Shown here piece by piece: positions 1 through 6,887 of a stretch of 12,190 nt of DNA. How positions within the stretch are numbered: position 1 is the first letter of the stretch; each line of letters starts with the position of its first letter. The stretch covers positions 1-12,190 of the forward strand of contig CANGMW010000049.1 of NCBI GenBank assembly GCA_947454695.1, read 5' to 3'. Below the pieces are notes generated by a model that did no database searches, had not been told where the DNA came from, and was given only the letters and a program-made list of their open reading frames with translations. This DNA is from Comamonadaceae bacterium. Its GTDB lineage: Bacteria > Pseudomonadota > Gammaproteobacteria > Burkholderiales > Burkholderiaceae_C. Both the position numbers and the translations under genes were made by a program.

Positions 1-3
1 CAA

Positions 4-17
4 CATGGCTTGTCCTT
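4..17 (-). promoter_or_regulatory. Possible ribosome binding site and start codon of a gene leaving the window
   Basis: On the minus strand AAGGA lies 6 nt upstream of an ATG whose first base is position 6. Only two codons (ATG TTG) remain before the edge, so the gene cannot be identified. Downstream of cytochrome c4 in related bacteria one often finds cytochrome c biogenesis genes (resB, ccsB). That would fit here, but it rests on context memory and not on sequence. Confidence 0.35.
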
Positions 18-59
18 AAAAAAGGGGTGGGACGTGGCACACAGCCTGTGCAGGCGCAC

Positions 60-87
60 TGCATAGCGCACAGGGTGATTTTGACAA
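60..87 (-). promoter_or_regulatory. Weak promoter candidate for the left-edge gene
   Basis: On the minus strand TTGTCA (87 to 82, five of six matches to the -35 consensus) is separated by 16 nt from TATGCA (65 to 60, a poor -10). A start about 7 nt further on would give a leader of roughly 45 nt to the possible ATG at position 6. An inverted repeat, CCTGTGC (45-51) and GCACAGG (68-74), flanks the -10 and could be an operator. The call rests on consensus matching only. Confidence 0.25.
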
Positions 88-141
88 AGTTCCGTCACGC
101 CTGCTAAACCCTGATCACATGGCCTTGAAATCCGGTTCGCC

Positions 142-177
142 AAACAAAAAAGGCAGGCCCCTTTCGGAGCCTGCCTT
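142..177 (-). terminator. Intrinsic terminator of the cytochrome c4 gene
   Basis: A perfect 9-bp stem pairs 150-158 (AAGGCAGGC) with 169-177 (GCCTGCCTT). Two more C-G pairs sit inside the loop after one mismatch. Read on the minus strand, the hairpin runs directly into TTTTTTGTTT (151 to 142). It begins 23 nt after the cytochrome stop codon, so c4 transcripts should end here and the gene at the left edge would need its own promoter. Confidence 0.9.
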
Positions 178-199
178 GGGCAGAGCCGGGCGCGTAATT

Positions 200-832
200 T
201 CAGCGCAAACCAGCGATGTAGTCGGCCACCGCCTTGATTTCCTGGTCGTTCATCTTGGCGGCCACTTCGGTCATTTGCTGGCCATTTTTGCGCACGCCAC
301 CACGGAAAGCCGAGAGTTGTGCGGCGGTGTAGTCCGCATGTTGACCGCTCAAACGTGGGTACTGGGCGGGAATGCCGGCGCCGTTGGGGCTGTGGCAACC
401 CGCACAGGCGGCCACCTGACGGTCGGCAATGCCGCCGCGGTAGATTTTTTCACCCAAGGTCACCAGGTCTTTTTCCTTGGCAAAGCCGGGCTTGGCTTTT
501 TGGCTGGACAGCCAGTAAGCGATGTTTTTCATGTCCTGATCGCTCAAGGTGGCTGCAAAGCCGGCCATGATCGGGTTGGCGCGCTTGCCGGATTTGAATT
601 CTGTCAATTGCTTGATCAGGTATTCCGGGTGCTGCTGGGCCAATTTGGGGTTGGTCACAATGGCAGAGTTGCCATCTGCGGCGTGGCAAGCCGCACAGAC
701 CGCTGCGAATTTGGCTTCGCCCTGAGCCAGATCCGGCTTGGCGGATTTGGCGGGTGCAGCCGCTTCGTTGGCGAATGAGAGGGCGGGGGCTGCCAGGGCG
801 GCAGCGAGCAACAGGGGCGCAATCAGCTTCAT
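200..832 (-). CDS. Periplasmic di-haem cytochrome c4
   Basis: This 210-residue precursor is an electron carrier that in this family feeds terminal oxidases from the bc1 complex. A Sec signal peptide covers residues 1-21 (hydrophobic core, cleavage likely after SFA), so the mature protein is periplasmic. Two class I cytochrome c domains follow. Each has a CxxCH haem motif, at 46-50 (CAACH) and 143-147 (CAGCH). Likely axial methionines are M89 (in PIMAGF) and M187 (in QQMTEVA). Length and two-domain layout match the c4 family. The ATG at 832 is the natural start because the signal peptide begins there. The gene is monocistronic by appearance, with its own terminator just downstream. It is divergent from engB, an arrangement known from other beta- and gammaproteobacteria. 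No defect is seen. Confidence 0.95.
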   Translation of the reverse strand: MKLIAPLLLAAALAAPALSFANEAAAPAKSAKPDLAQGEAKFAAVCAACHAADGNSAIVTNPKLAQQHPEYLIKQLTEFKSGKRANPIMAGFAATLSDQDMKNIAYWLSSQKAKPGFAKEKDLVTLGEKIYRGGIADRQVAACAGCHSPNGAGIPAQYPRLSGQHADYTAAQLSAFRGGVRKNGQQMTEVAAKMNDQEIKAVADYIAGLR

Positions 833-866
833 GATTCTTCAGTGTTCCAATGAGCAAAACAGCATG

Positions 867-894
867 ATTCTACAATGCTAGCCAGAGACCTCAG
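867..894 (-). promoter_or_regulatory. Probable promoter of cytochrome c4
   Basis: On the minus strand TAGAAT (872 to 867) matches the -10 consensus in five of six bases. The best -35 with 16-nt spacing is CTGAGG (894 to 889), which is weak. The predicted start near 860 gives a leader of about 28 nt. The element overlaps the engB -10 box by two bases. Confidence 0.4.
871..876 (+). promoter_or_regulatory. Probable -10 element of the engB promoter
   Basis: TACAAT matches the -10 consensus in five of six bases. No convincing -35 lies 16-18 nt upstream, so an activator or a weak promoter is likely if this is real. Transcription from about 883 would exclude the ATG at 875 and favour ATG 905 as the engB start. 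Confidence 0.35.
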
Positions 895-904
895 AACCCA
901 CCCC

Positions 905-1621
905 ATGACACACCCTATCAAGCCCCCGGTCTCTAAGCCGCAAAAACCTTCCCCGACACCGGCCAGCCCTTCGCCCGCTGTGATCGCTCTGGGCTGGTTG
1001 CATACGGCCAAATTCCTCACCACCGCGCCTCAGCTGCAGTTTTTACCGGCCCTGGACGTGCCTGAAATCGCTTTTGTGGGGCGCTCCAACGCCGGCAAGT
1101 CCACCTGCATCAACACCCTGACGCAGCAAAAGCAACTGGCCTTCGCCTCTAAAAAGCCGGGGCGCACCCAGCACATCAACCTCTTCAGTTTGGGCAAACA
1201 AGGCGTGACCGATGCGGTGCTGGCCGACCTGCCCGGCTACGGCTACGCAGCCGTGCCCAAGCAGGACAAAATCCGCTGGCAACAGGTCATGGCCAACTAC
1301 CTGGTGACCCGTGAAAACCTCAAAGGCATCGTCTTGATGTGTGACCCCCGCCACGGCCTGACCGAACTTGACGAGGTGTTGTTGGATGTCATCCGGCCGC
1401 GGGTGGAAGAGGGCCTGAAATTCCTGGTGATCCTGACCAAAGCCGACAAGCTGACCCGAACTGAAGGCGCCAAGGCGGTCTCCATCATGAAGTTACAGGC
1501 GGGCGGCGGCGAAGTCCGCTTGTTCTCAGCCACCAAACGCACCGGCATTGAAGACGTGGCCCAGTTGCTGTGGCAATGGGCCCACCCCGACATCCCTGAA
1601 CCCGTGAGCACCTCCGCATGA
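905..1621 (+). CDS. engB: EngB/YsxC/YihA ribosome-assembly GTPase
   Basis: This is a TRAFAC-class GTPase needed for late 50S subunit assembly and usually essential. With the start at 905 it has 238 residues. All G motifs are present: P-loop GRSNAGKS at 59-66, the switch I region around PGRTQ (85-89), G3 DLPG at 108-111, G4 TKAD at 178-181 and G5 SAT at 208-210. Residues 1-25 are rich in Pro, Ser and Lys and probably disordered, as in relatives. An in-frame ATG at 875 would add 10 residues, but it overlaps a good -10 box, so 905 is preferred. Neither start has a strong Shine-Dalgarno sequence. The stop overlaps the next gene's start (ATGA), indicating translational coupling. Confidence 0.95.
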   Translation: MTHPIKPPVSKPQKPSPTPASPSPAVIALGWLHTAKFLTTAPQLQFLPALDVPEIAFVGRSNAGKSTCINTLTQQKQLAFASKKPGRTQHINLFSLGKQGVTDAVLADLPGYGYAAVPKQDKIRWQQVMANYLVTRENLKGIVLMCDPRHGLTELDEVLLDVIRPRVEEGLKFLVILTKADKLTRTEGAKAVSIMKLQAGGGEVRLFSATKRTGIEDVAQLLWQWAHPDIPEPVSTSA

Positions 1622-2529
1622 TCACCACTTGGCAGGAACAACTTCCCCACGGCATTGAACTGAGTTGCCGCGCCGCCGGCGAACGCGGCCGCCCAGTGCT
1701 GATGTTTTTGCACGGCTTCCCCGAAGGCGCGTTTGTCTGGGACGAGTTGCTGGAACACTTTTCCCGACCCGAAAACGGCGGCTACCGCTGTGTCGCGCCC
1801 AATTTGCGTGGCTATGAGCATTCCAGCGCACCGGCCGAGGTCTCGGCCTACCGCGTCAAGTTTTTGATGCAAGACCTGGCAGCCTTGATCGCCGTCGAAA
1901 CCGGCAGCGCACAGGGCACGCTCGCCTGTCTGGTCGCGCACGACTGGGGGGGTGCCATCGCTTGGAATATGGCCAACCAACTGCCGCAGTTGTGCCAACG
2001 GCTGGCCATCATCAACTCACCGCACCCCGGCACGTTTTTGCGTGAGCTCAAGTCCAACCCGAAACAGCAGGCTGCCAGCGCGTACATGAATTTCCTCATC
2101 CGTGAGGATGCCGAAAGCCTGCTGGCCGAAGACGACTACCGCCGCCTGTGGGAGTTTTTCACCAATATGGGGGCCGGGCCGGAGCAATTCGGGTGGCTCA
2201 CCGATGCGGTCAAGGCGCGCTACCGGAAAGTGTGGGACCAAGGCCTGCGCGGGGGCTGCAACTATTACCGGGCATCACCCCTTCGCCCGCCAAGCGCACA
2301 AGACCCCGCGGCCGCTCAAATTGAGTTGCCTATGTCCATGTTGACCATCTCGATGCCCACGCTGGTGATTTGGGCCTTGGGCGACATCGCCTTGCCGCCC
2401 GAACTGATCGAGGGCTTGGATGACTACATCCCTGATTTGACGTTGATCCCGGTGGCCAAGGCCACCCACTGGATCGTGCATGAGGATCCGGCCTTGGTGA
2501 TCGGCTCGCTCCAAGCCTTTTTGGCCTGA
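1618..2529 (+). CDS. Alpha/beta hydrolase, epoxide hydrolase-type
   Basis: This 303-residue cytoplasmic enzyme has the alpha/beta hydrolase fold with Asp as nucleophile. Visible motifs are the oxyanion segment HGFPE (32-36), RGYEHSSAP (64-72), the nucleophile elbow AHDWGG with D109, a probable acid D256 in ALGD, and the catalytic H284 in ATHW. The cap region carries CNYYRA with adjacent Y216 and Y217, placed where epoxide hydrolases use tyrosine to activate the epoxide. The family also includes haloalkane and fluoroacetate dehalogenases that share the HDWGG elbow. I favour epoxide hydrolase because of the cap tyrosines, but the substrate is unknown. The start codon overlaps the engB stop by 4 nt, so it is co-expressed with engB. 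No functional link with ribosome assembly is evident. Confidence 0.85.
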   Translation: MITTWQEQLPHGIELSCRAAGERGRPVLMFLHGFPEGAFVWDELLEHFSRPENGGYRCVAPNLRGYEHSSAPAEVSAYRVKFLMQDLAALIAVETGSAQGTLACLVAHDWGGAIAWNMANQLPQLCQRLAIINSPHPGTFLRELKSNPKQQAASAYMNFLIREDAESLLAEDDYRRLWEFFTNMGAGPEQFGWLTDAVKARYRKVWDQGLRGGCNYYRASPLRPPSAQDPAAAQIELPMSMLTISMPTLVIWALGDIALPPELIEGLDDYIPDLTLIPVAKATHWIVHEDPALVIGSLQAFLA

Positions 2530-2544
2530 GCCACCGTCAGCGCT

Positions 2545-2567
2545 AAAAGGCCGGCCGGCCAAGCCGG
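2545..2567 (-). terminator. Weak hairpin-plus-T candidate after the acyltransferase pair
   Basis: In the 39-nt gap between two convergent genes, the minus strand reads CCGGC TTG GCCGG, then more GGCC repeats, then TTTT (2548 to 2545). Alternative pairings of the GGCCGGCCGGCC run are possible, and the T tract is short. It may terminate the acyltransferase transcript weakly. Confidence 0.3.
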
Positions 2568-2568
2568 T

Positions 2569-3432
2569 TCAGTACACCGATGGCTCGCCGTCGGGGCGGT
2601 CTTTGAACCGTTTGTGCACCCAGTAATACTGCGCGGGCATGGTGTCGATATAGCTTTGCAAACGTTGGTTCATCAAAGCCGTGTCGGCCATCACATCGTC
2701 GGTGGGGAAATTCTCCCAGGCGGCTTTAATCTCGACCTCATAGCCTTGTGTCGTCATACGAGTGACCACGGGAACGATCTGCGCACGCCCAAGTCGGGCA
2801 AAGCGCGAGAGCGAGGGCACGGTGGCGGCGGCCACGCCGTAAAACGGCACAAACACCGACTCGCTGCGCCCGAAATTCATATCGGGCAAGAGGTAGAAAA
2901 GTTCGCCATCTCGCAAGGCCGAAACAATGGGCTTGACGCCGTCCATTCGGTGAAACAGACGAAGCCTGCCGAAGCGGCGGCGCCCCTCATGCAACCACCG
3001 GTCCACCGTCGCGTTGCGTTGGGGCGTATAGATGGTGCACACAGGACGGTCCAGCTGCTGGGTCAGCGCCGTGCAGCCCGCATCCAAGCCATAAAAATGA
3101 GGGGCAAACAAGATGGTGGGCCGGTCGCCTTGAAGCACGGCCACATCGCCGGTGAGGCGCAGCCGCTCGCGCACGGTATCCGGATGGCCATGCCAAAGCC
3201 AGGCACGGTCTAACCAGGCTTGAGCGAAATACACAAAACTCTCGCGTGCCCAAAGACGGCGCTGTGCCAGGGAGGCTTGCGGAAAACACAGGCCCAGATT
3301 GACCATCACCACACGCCGCCGCGGCACGGCCAACAGATACAGGACACGTCCCAAGCCCGCACCCAAGGCACGCACCACGCGCAGCGGCAGCGGCGCAATG
3401 AGGTGCATGAACATGACGCCGGGGTGTTGCAT
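2569..3432 (-). CDS. Lipid A late acyltransferase, LpxM/LpxL family (HX4D type)
   Basis: This 287-residue protein is likely an inner-membrane-associated acyltransferase that adds a secondary acyl chain to Kdo-lipid A. The catalytic HX4D motif is H112-FYGL-D117 in APHFYGLDAG. Other family segments are YTPQRN, LLPDMNFG with following FVPFYG, and TVPSLSRFARL. A hydrophobic stretch near residues 10-36 probably associates with the membrane. The ATG at 3432 shares its A with the preceding gene's stop (TGATG). It has a strong AGGAGG seven bases upstream, which decides the start over longer readings. It forms an operon with the neighbouring paralogue. The HX4D form resembles E. coli LpxM more than LpxL, but which acyl position and chain it uses cannot be read from sequence. 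Confidence 0.88.
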   Translation of the reverse strand: MQHPGVMFMHLIAPLPLRVVRALGAGLGRVLYLLAVPRRRVVMVNLGLCFPQASLAQRRLWARESFVYFAQAWLDRAWLWHGHPDTVRERLRLTGDVAVLQGDRPTILFAPHFYGLDAGCTALTQQLDRPVCTIYTPQRNATVDRWLHEGRRRFGRLRLFHRMDGVKPIVSALRDGELFYLLPDMNFGRSESVFVPFYGVAAATVPSLSRFARLGRAQIVPVVTRMTTQGYEVEIKAAWENFPTDDVMADTALMNQRLQSYIDTMPAQYYWVHKRFKDRPDGEPSVY

Positions 3433-4262
3433 CACGAGGCCTCCTGACGAGGTTGTTTGTAGCGCGCATAAGCCCACAGGTACTGATGCGGGCACTCGAG
3501 AATAAGTTCCTCCATCGCCCCGTTGATGGTGGCTGCGGCGGCTTGTGGCAGTTCAGGCAAAGGCAGCGTCATCGGCGTTACATGCACGACATAGCCCCGC
3601 CCCCATGACAAACGCTCGCCCCAGGCCAACAACACCGTAGCCCCGGTCTGCTGGACCAGGCGCGCAGACAACGTCATGGTGTAAGCCGCCTGTCCAAAAA
3701 ACGCAGCCCACACACCTAAGCCCTGAGGGGGTACCTGGTCAGGCAACAAGCCCACCGCTTGCCCCTGTCGCAAGGCTTTGAGCAACTGCTTCACGCCCGA
3801 CAACGTGGTGGGTGCGGCTTGCATACCCTCACGCGCACGGGCTTGCTCGAGCAAAGGGCGCAGCCAGGCTTGGCGCGCGGGTCGAAACAAAACGGTCATG
3901 GGTTGCTGATGACCAAAACGAAGGGCATACGCTTGGGCAGTGACTTCAAAACAACCCAGATGCGGGGTGAGAAAGACAAGACCGCGCCCCGCTGCCAGCG
4001 CTGCTTCTATGTGATGCGCACCGCGCCAACTTAAAGCCACCGGTCGACCCAGCCACAAGCGCGGTAACTCCGCCACCATTTGACCGGCTTGCCCGACCGC
4101 ACGCAAAAACTGGCGGGGACGCACGCCAGCTTGTCGCGCATTGGCCAAGAAGCGCTGCCGGTAAGTCGACGACACGCCAAACACCACCCAACCCAAGGCC
4201 CAGCCCACACCGTGCAGGAACCACAAAGGCAGCCAGGACAGGGCACGGAACAGCGCAGTCAT
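3432..4262 (-). CDS. Lipid A late acyltransferase, LpxL/HtrB family (HX4E type)
   Basis: This 276-residue member of the LpxL/LpxM family is first in a two-gene operon. An N-terminal hydrophobic segment (about residues 7-31) should anchor it in the inner membrane. The catalytic motif is H101-LGCF-E106 in TPHLGCFEV, the HX4E variant also used by E. coli LpxL. GVKQLLKALRQGQAVGLLPDQ and the FFGQAAYT segment fit the family. The ATG at 4262 is chosen because the hydrophobic anchor starts directly after it. The in-frame ATG at 4349 would add 29 polar residues absent from relatives I know. No strong Shine-Dalgarno sequence is seen. Its 3' end carries the AGGAGG for the next gene. The gene is divergent from metK, a common betaproteobacterial arrangement. 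Together the pair would install two secondary acyl chains. Confidence 0.88.
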   Translation of the reverse strand: MTALFRALSWLPLWFLHGVGWALGWVVFGVSSTYRQRFLANARQAGVRPRQFLRAVGQAGQMVAELPRLWLGRPVALSWRGAHHIEAALAAGRGLVFLTPHLGCFEVTAQAYALRFGHQQPMTVLFRPARQAWLRPLLEQARAREGMQAAPTTLSGVKQLLKALRQGQAVGLLPDQVPPQGLGVWAAFFGQAAYTMTLSARLVQQTGATVLLAWGERLSWGRGYVVHVTPMTLPLPELPQAAAATINGAMEELILECPHQYLWAYARYKQPRQEAS

Positions 4263-4445
4263 GAGTCGGATAAAATAAAGGGGTCGCTGAGTTATGGAAC
4301 TACTTGCAGGGCGACACGCATTTTGGGTGCCCCCTCGCGGAGTGTCCATTGTGCCTTGTCAGCAATGACGAATCTGCTAAAGCGTTCGCTGCAAGCTCCC
4401 AAGCCCCAAGCAACGCAACTTAATTGAACTTGTGGAGTAACTTTG
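4263..4445. promoter_or_regulatory. Divergent intergenic leader between the acyltransferase operon and metK
   Basis: This 183-nt region must hold promoters for both directions. On the plus strand TTGTCA (4356-4361) with TAAAGC (4378-4383) is a weak candidate for metK. On the minus strand an AT-rich stretch around 4270-4280 (TTTATTTTATCC) is the only -10-like sequence for the acyltransferases. The metK start has GGAG 8 nt upstream (4434-4437). A 24-codon ORF (ATG 4294 to TGA 4366-4368) lies in the leader, with AAAGGGG 10 nt before it. CAAGC occurs three times at 4392, 4400 and 4407. GACAC (4313-4317) can pair with GTGTC (4342-4346). I do not recognise a known SAM or SAH riboswitch. Confidence 0.4.
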
Positions 4446-5630
4446 ATGGCGAACGATTTCCTCTTTACCTCTGAATCCGTTTCTGAAGGTCACCCCGATA
4501 AGGTGGCTGACCAGATTTCCGATGCGATTCTGGACGCGATTTTCAAGCAAGACCCGCGCAGTCGCGTGGCGGCCGAAACCCTGACCAACACCGGTTTGGT
4601 GGTGCTGGCCGGCGAGATCACCACCAATGCGCATGTGGACTACATCCAGGTGGCCCGCGACACCATCAAGCGCATCGGCTACGACAACACCGACTACGGC
4701 ATTGACTACAAAGGCTGCGCCGTTCTGGTGGCCTACGACAAGCAAAGCAACGACATCGCGCAAGGCGTGGACCATGCCAGCGATGACCACCTCAATATCG
4801 GCGCGGGCGATCAAGGCTTGATGTTTGGTTATGCCTGCAGTGAAACGCCCGAGCTGATGCCCGCACCCATCTACTACGCGCACCGACTGATGGAGCGTCA
4901 AGCCCAGCTGCGCAAAGATGGCCGTCTGCCTTTTTTGCGTCCTGACGCCAAAAGCCAGGTGACGATGCGCTATGTGGACGGCAAGCCGCACAGCATTGAC
5001 ACGGTGGTGCTCTCTACCCAGCACAGCCCCGATCAAAGCGAGTCACAGACCAAGATGAAGGCCTCTTTTGTTGAGGCGATCATCGAAGAGATCATCAAGC
5101 CGGTGCTGCCCGCGGCCTGGCTCAAAGACACGCGCTTTCTGGTCAACCCCACGGGCCGCTTTGTGGTGGGTGGCCCCCAGGGTGACTGCGGCCTGACCGG
5201 TCGCAAAATCATTGTGGACACCTACGGCGGCGCTTGCCCGCACGGCGGCGGCGCCTTCAGCGGCAAAGACCCGTCCAAAGTGGACCGCTCGGCCGCTTAC
5301 GCCGCCCGCTATGTGGCCAAGAACATTGTGGCCGCGGGTCTGGCCACCCAGTGCCAGATTCAGGTGGCCTACGCGATTGGCGTGGCCAAGCCGATGAACG
5401 TGACCGTCAACACCCAAGGCACCGGTGTGATCGCCGACGAGCAAATCGCCGCACTGGTGGACGCGCATTTCGACCTGCGCCCCAAAGGCATCATCCAGAT
5501 GCTGGACCTGCTGCGTCCGATCTATGAAAAGACCGCCGCTTACGGCCACTTCGGTCGCGAAGAACCCGAGTTCGCTTGGGAGCGCACCGACAAGGCGCAA
5601 GCCCTGCGCGCCGCAGCGGGCCTCAAGTAA
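4446..5630 (+). CDS. metK: S-adenosylmethionine synthetase
   Basis: MetK makes S-adenosylmethionine from methionine and ATP in the cytoplasm, working as a tetramer with Mg2+ and K+. The 394-residue protein has the normal length and signatures: GHPDKVADQISD starting at G15, the GAGDQG hexapeptide at 119-124, and the phosphate-binding GGGAFSGKD at 267-275 followed by KVDRSAAYAARYVAKN. The ATG at 4446 gives the canonical MANDFLFTSESVSEGHP start; a TTG three bases earlier is ignored. GGAG lies 8 nt upstream. The gene is divergent from the acyltransferases. Only 9 nt separate its stop from the next start, so it probably heads an operon with three glycan genes. No anomaly is seen. Confidence 0.98.
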   Translation: MANDFLFTSESVSEGHPDKVADQISDAILDAIFKQDPRSRVAAETLTNTGLVVLAGEITTNAHVDYIQVARDTIKRIGYDNTDYGIDYKGCAVLVAYDKQSNDIAQGVDHASDDHLNIGAGDQGLMFGYACSETPELMPAPIYYAHRLMERQAQLRKDGRLPFLRPDAKSQVTMRYVDGKPHSIDTVVLSTQHSPDQSESQTKMKASFVEAIIEEIIKPVLPAAWLKDTRFLVNPTGRFVVGGPQGDCGLTGRKIIVDTYGGACPHGGGAFSGKDPSKVDRSAAYAARYVAKNIVAAGLATQCQIQVAYAIGVAKPMNVTVNTQGTGVIADEQIAALVDAHFDLRPKGIIQMLDLLRPIYEKTAAYGHFGREEPEFAWERTDKAQALRAAAGLK

Positions 5631-5639
5631 GGCAAGACC

Positions 5640-6887
5640 GTGAAGCTCTCGACACAACGCTGGATCGATCGCTGGGTAGGCCAGCTTTTGTGCAGCGTCG
5701 TGTCAGTGTGGGCTCGGTTGACCGGTGGCCAGCAGCCGCAACAGCGCCACCCGGATGCGCCGCGCCATATTCTGGTCATCTTGCTCTCAGAGATGGGCAG
5801 CATCGTGCTGGCCGGCCCGATGTTTGCAGCGTTACGCGCGCGCTACCCCGGCGCCACCGTGCATGTGCTGCAACTCAAGAAAAATCAGGAAGTCTCGGTC
5901 ATGTTGGGGCTGGCTCGGCCTGAGCACCTGCATGCACTGGACGACAGCTCGGGCCTGAGGCTCTTGCGCGACCTCTGGCGTGTGAGCGTGCAGCTGCGGC
6001 GCCTGCCGCTGGACGCGGTGATCGACTGTGAACTGTTCTCCCGCATCAGCAGCCTGCTGGCTTACCTCACCGGTGCGCCCCTGCGCGCGGGCTTTACCCC
6101 GCACACGCAAGAGGGTCTGTACCGCGGCAGCTACATCAACCGCGCTATCCCCTACAACCCTTACCAGCACATCAGCCAGCAGTTTCTCTCGCTGGTCGAT
6201 GCCTTAGAGAGCGACAGCACGCCACGCAACAAGGCAGCACCCATTCGGGAATTGCCCGTGCAAACCGGACTGTCTGTGCCTTTCACCGCACCCGAATTGC
6301 AGGCTTACCGCAACCAGTTGCTCGCCGATCACCCTGCGCTGCAAGAACGCAAAGTAGTGTTGCTCTACCCCGGCGGCGGCATTCTGCCCGAGCGCGCCTG
6401 GCCGCTGTCGCACTATGCGCAGGTCGCACGTGGCCTGATTCAGGCCGGCCATGCGGTGGGCGTGATCGGCCTGCGCAGCGATGCCGAGTTGGCCCAGGAA
6501 TTACAAGCCCTGTGCGAGAGCGCGCTGTGCGTGAACCTCACGGGCTACACGCGCAGCATCCGCGAATTGCTCATGCTCTTTCATGCCTGCGACCTGCTGC
6601 TCACCAACGACGGCGGGCCCGGCCATTTCGCCAGCCTCACACCCATCCACACCCGTGTGTTCTTCGGCCCCGAGACCGGCCGCCTTTACGGGCCGCTGCC
6701 GGGCACCGCAGGTCCGCGCGCGCGCATCTATGAGTCCGGCATCGCCTGTTCACCCTGCCTGAGCGCCTACAACCACCGCCTGACGTTCTGCGATGGCGAC
6801 AACCAGTGCCTCAAACGCATCGCCCCCGAACCGGTGCTGGCCGATGCGCTGAACGCCCTTCAACACCCACTGATTGCCTCTGCATGA
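5640..6887 (+). CDS. Glycosyltransferase family 9 (heptosyltransferase-like)
   Basis: This 415-residue GT-B enzyme resembles WaaC/WaaF heptosyltransferases, which add heptose to the LPS inner core on the cytoplasmic side. Residues 42-62 form the first Rossmann strand, where the usual SxGD is replaced by SEMGS (E51, S54). The donor-binding half has LLYPGGG (241-247) and TNDGGPGH (322-329). A C-terminal cysteine group (C370, C373, C384, C390) resembles the Cys-rich segment of WaaF-type proteins. Residues 8-27 are hydrophobic with Trp and Arg and may dock the enzyme on the membrane. The GTG start lies 9 nt after metK, with AAGG 7 nt upstream. The stop overlaps gtrA (ATGA). The family is secure. 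The sugar and acceptor are unknown, and the missing Asp argues against a standard heptosyltransferase. Confidence 0.85.
   Translation: MKLSTQRWIDRWVGQLLCSVVSVWARLTGGQQPQQRHPDAPRHILVILLSEMGSIVLAGPMFAALRARYPGATVHVLQLKKNQEVSVMLGLARPEHLHALDDSSGLRLLRDLWRVSVQLRRLPLDAVIDCELFSRISSLLAYLTGAPLRAGFTPHTQEGLYRGSYINRAIPYNPYQHISQQFLSLVDALESDSTPRNKAAPIRELPVQTGLSVPFTAPELQAYRNQLLADHPALQERKVVLLYPGGGILPERAWPLSHYAQVARGLIQAGHAVGVIGLRSDAELAQELQALCESALCVNLTGYTRSIRELLMLFHACDLLLTNDGGPGHFASLTPIHTRVFFGPETGRLYGPLPGTAGPRARIYESGIACSPCLSAYNHRLTFCDGDNQCLKRIAPEPVLADALNALQHPLIASA

Noticed and set aside
81..86. TTGACA, a perfect -35 hexamer on the plus strand
   Set aside because: No acceptable -10 lies 16-18 nt downstream, and a plus transcript would run antisense into cytochrome c4. 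The minus-strand reading TTGTCA at 87-82 fits the context better.
119..778. A 219-codon plus-strand open frame over the cytochrome region
   Set aside because: It is antisense to cytochrome c4, whose two CxxCH motifs and signal peptide are clear. The frame also runs through the terminator and shows no protein features of its own.
2549..2560. GGCCGGCCGGCC as a special repeat or recombination site
   Set aside because: It is a simple GC tandem within a 39-nt gap, seen once, and is better treated as part of a weak terminator hairpin.
2614..3213. A 199-codon plus-strand open frame
   Set aside because: It is antisense to the lipid A acyltransferase with the HX4D motif and is best explained as a codon-bias shadow.
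4263..4445. A SAM- or SAH-sensing riboswitch before metK
   Set aside because: I looked for the conserved cores and pairing of SAM-I, SAM-II and SAH types and found none. Only short, unconvincing stems occur.
4377..5036. A 219-codon minus-strand open frame across the metK start
   Set aside because: It is antisense to the unmistakable N-terminal half of MetK and resembles no known protein.
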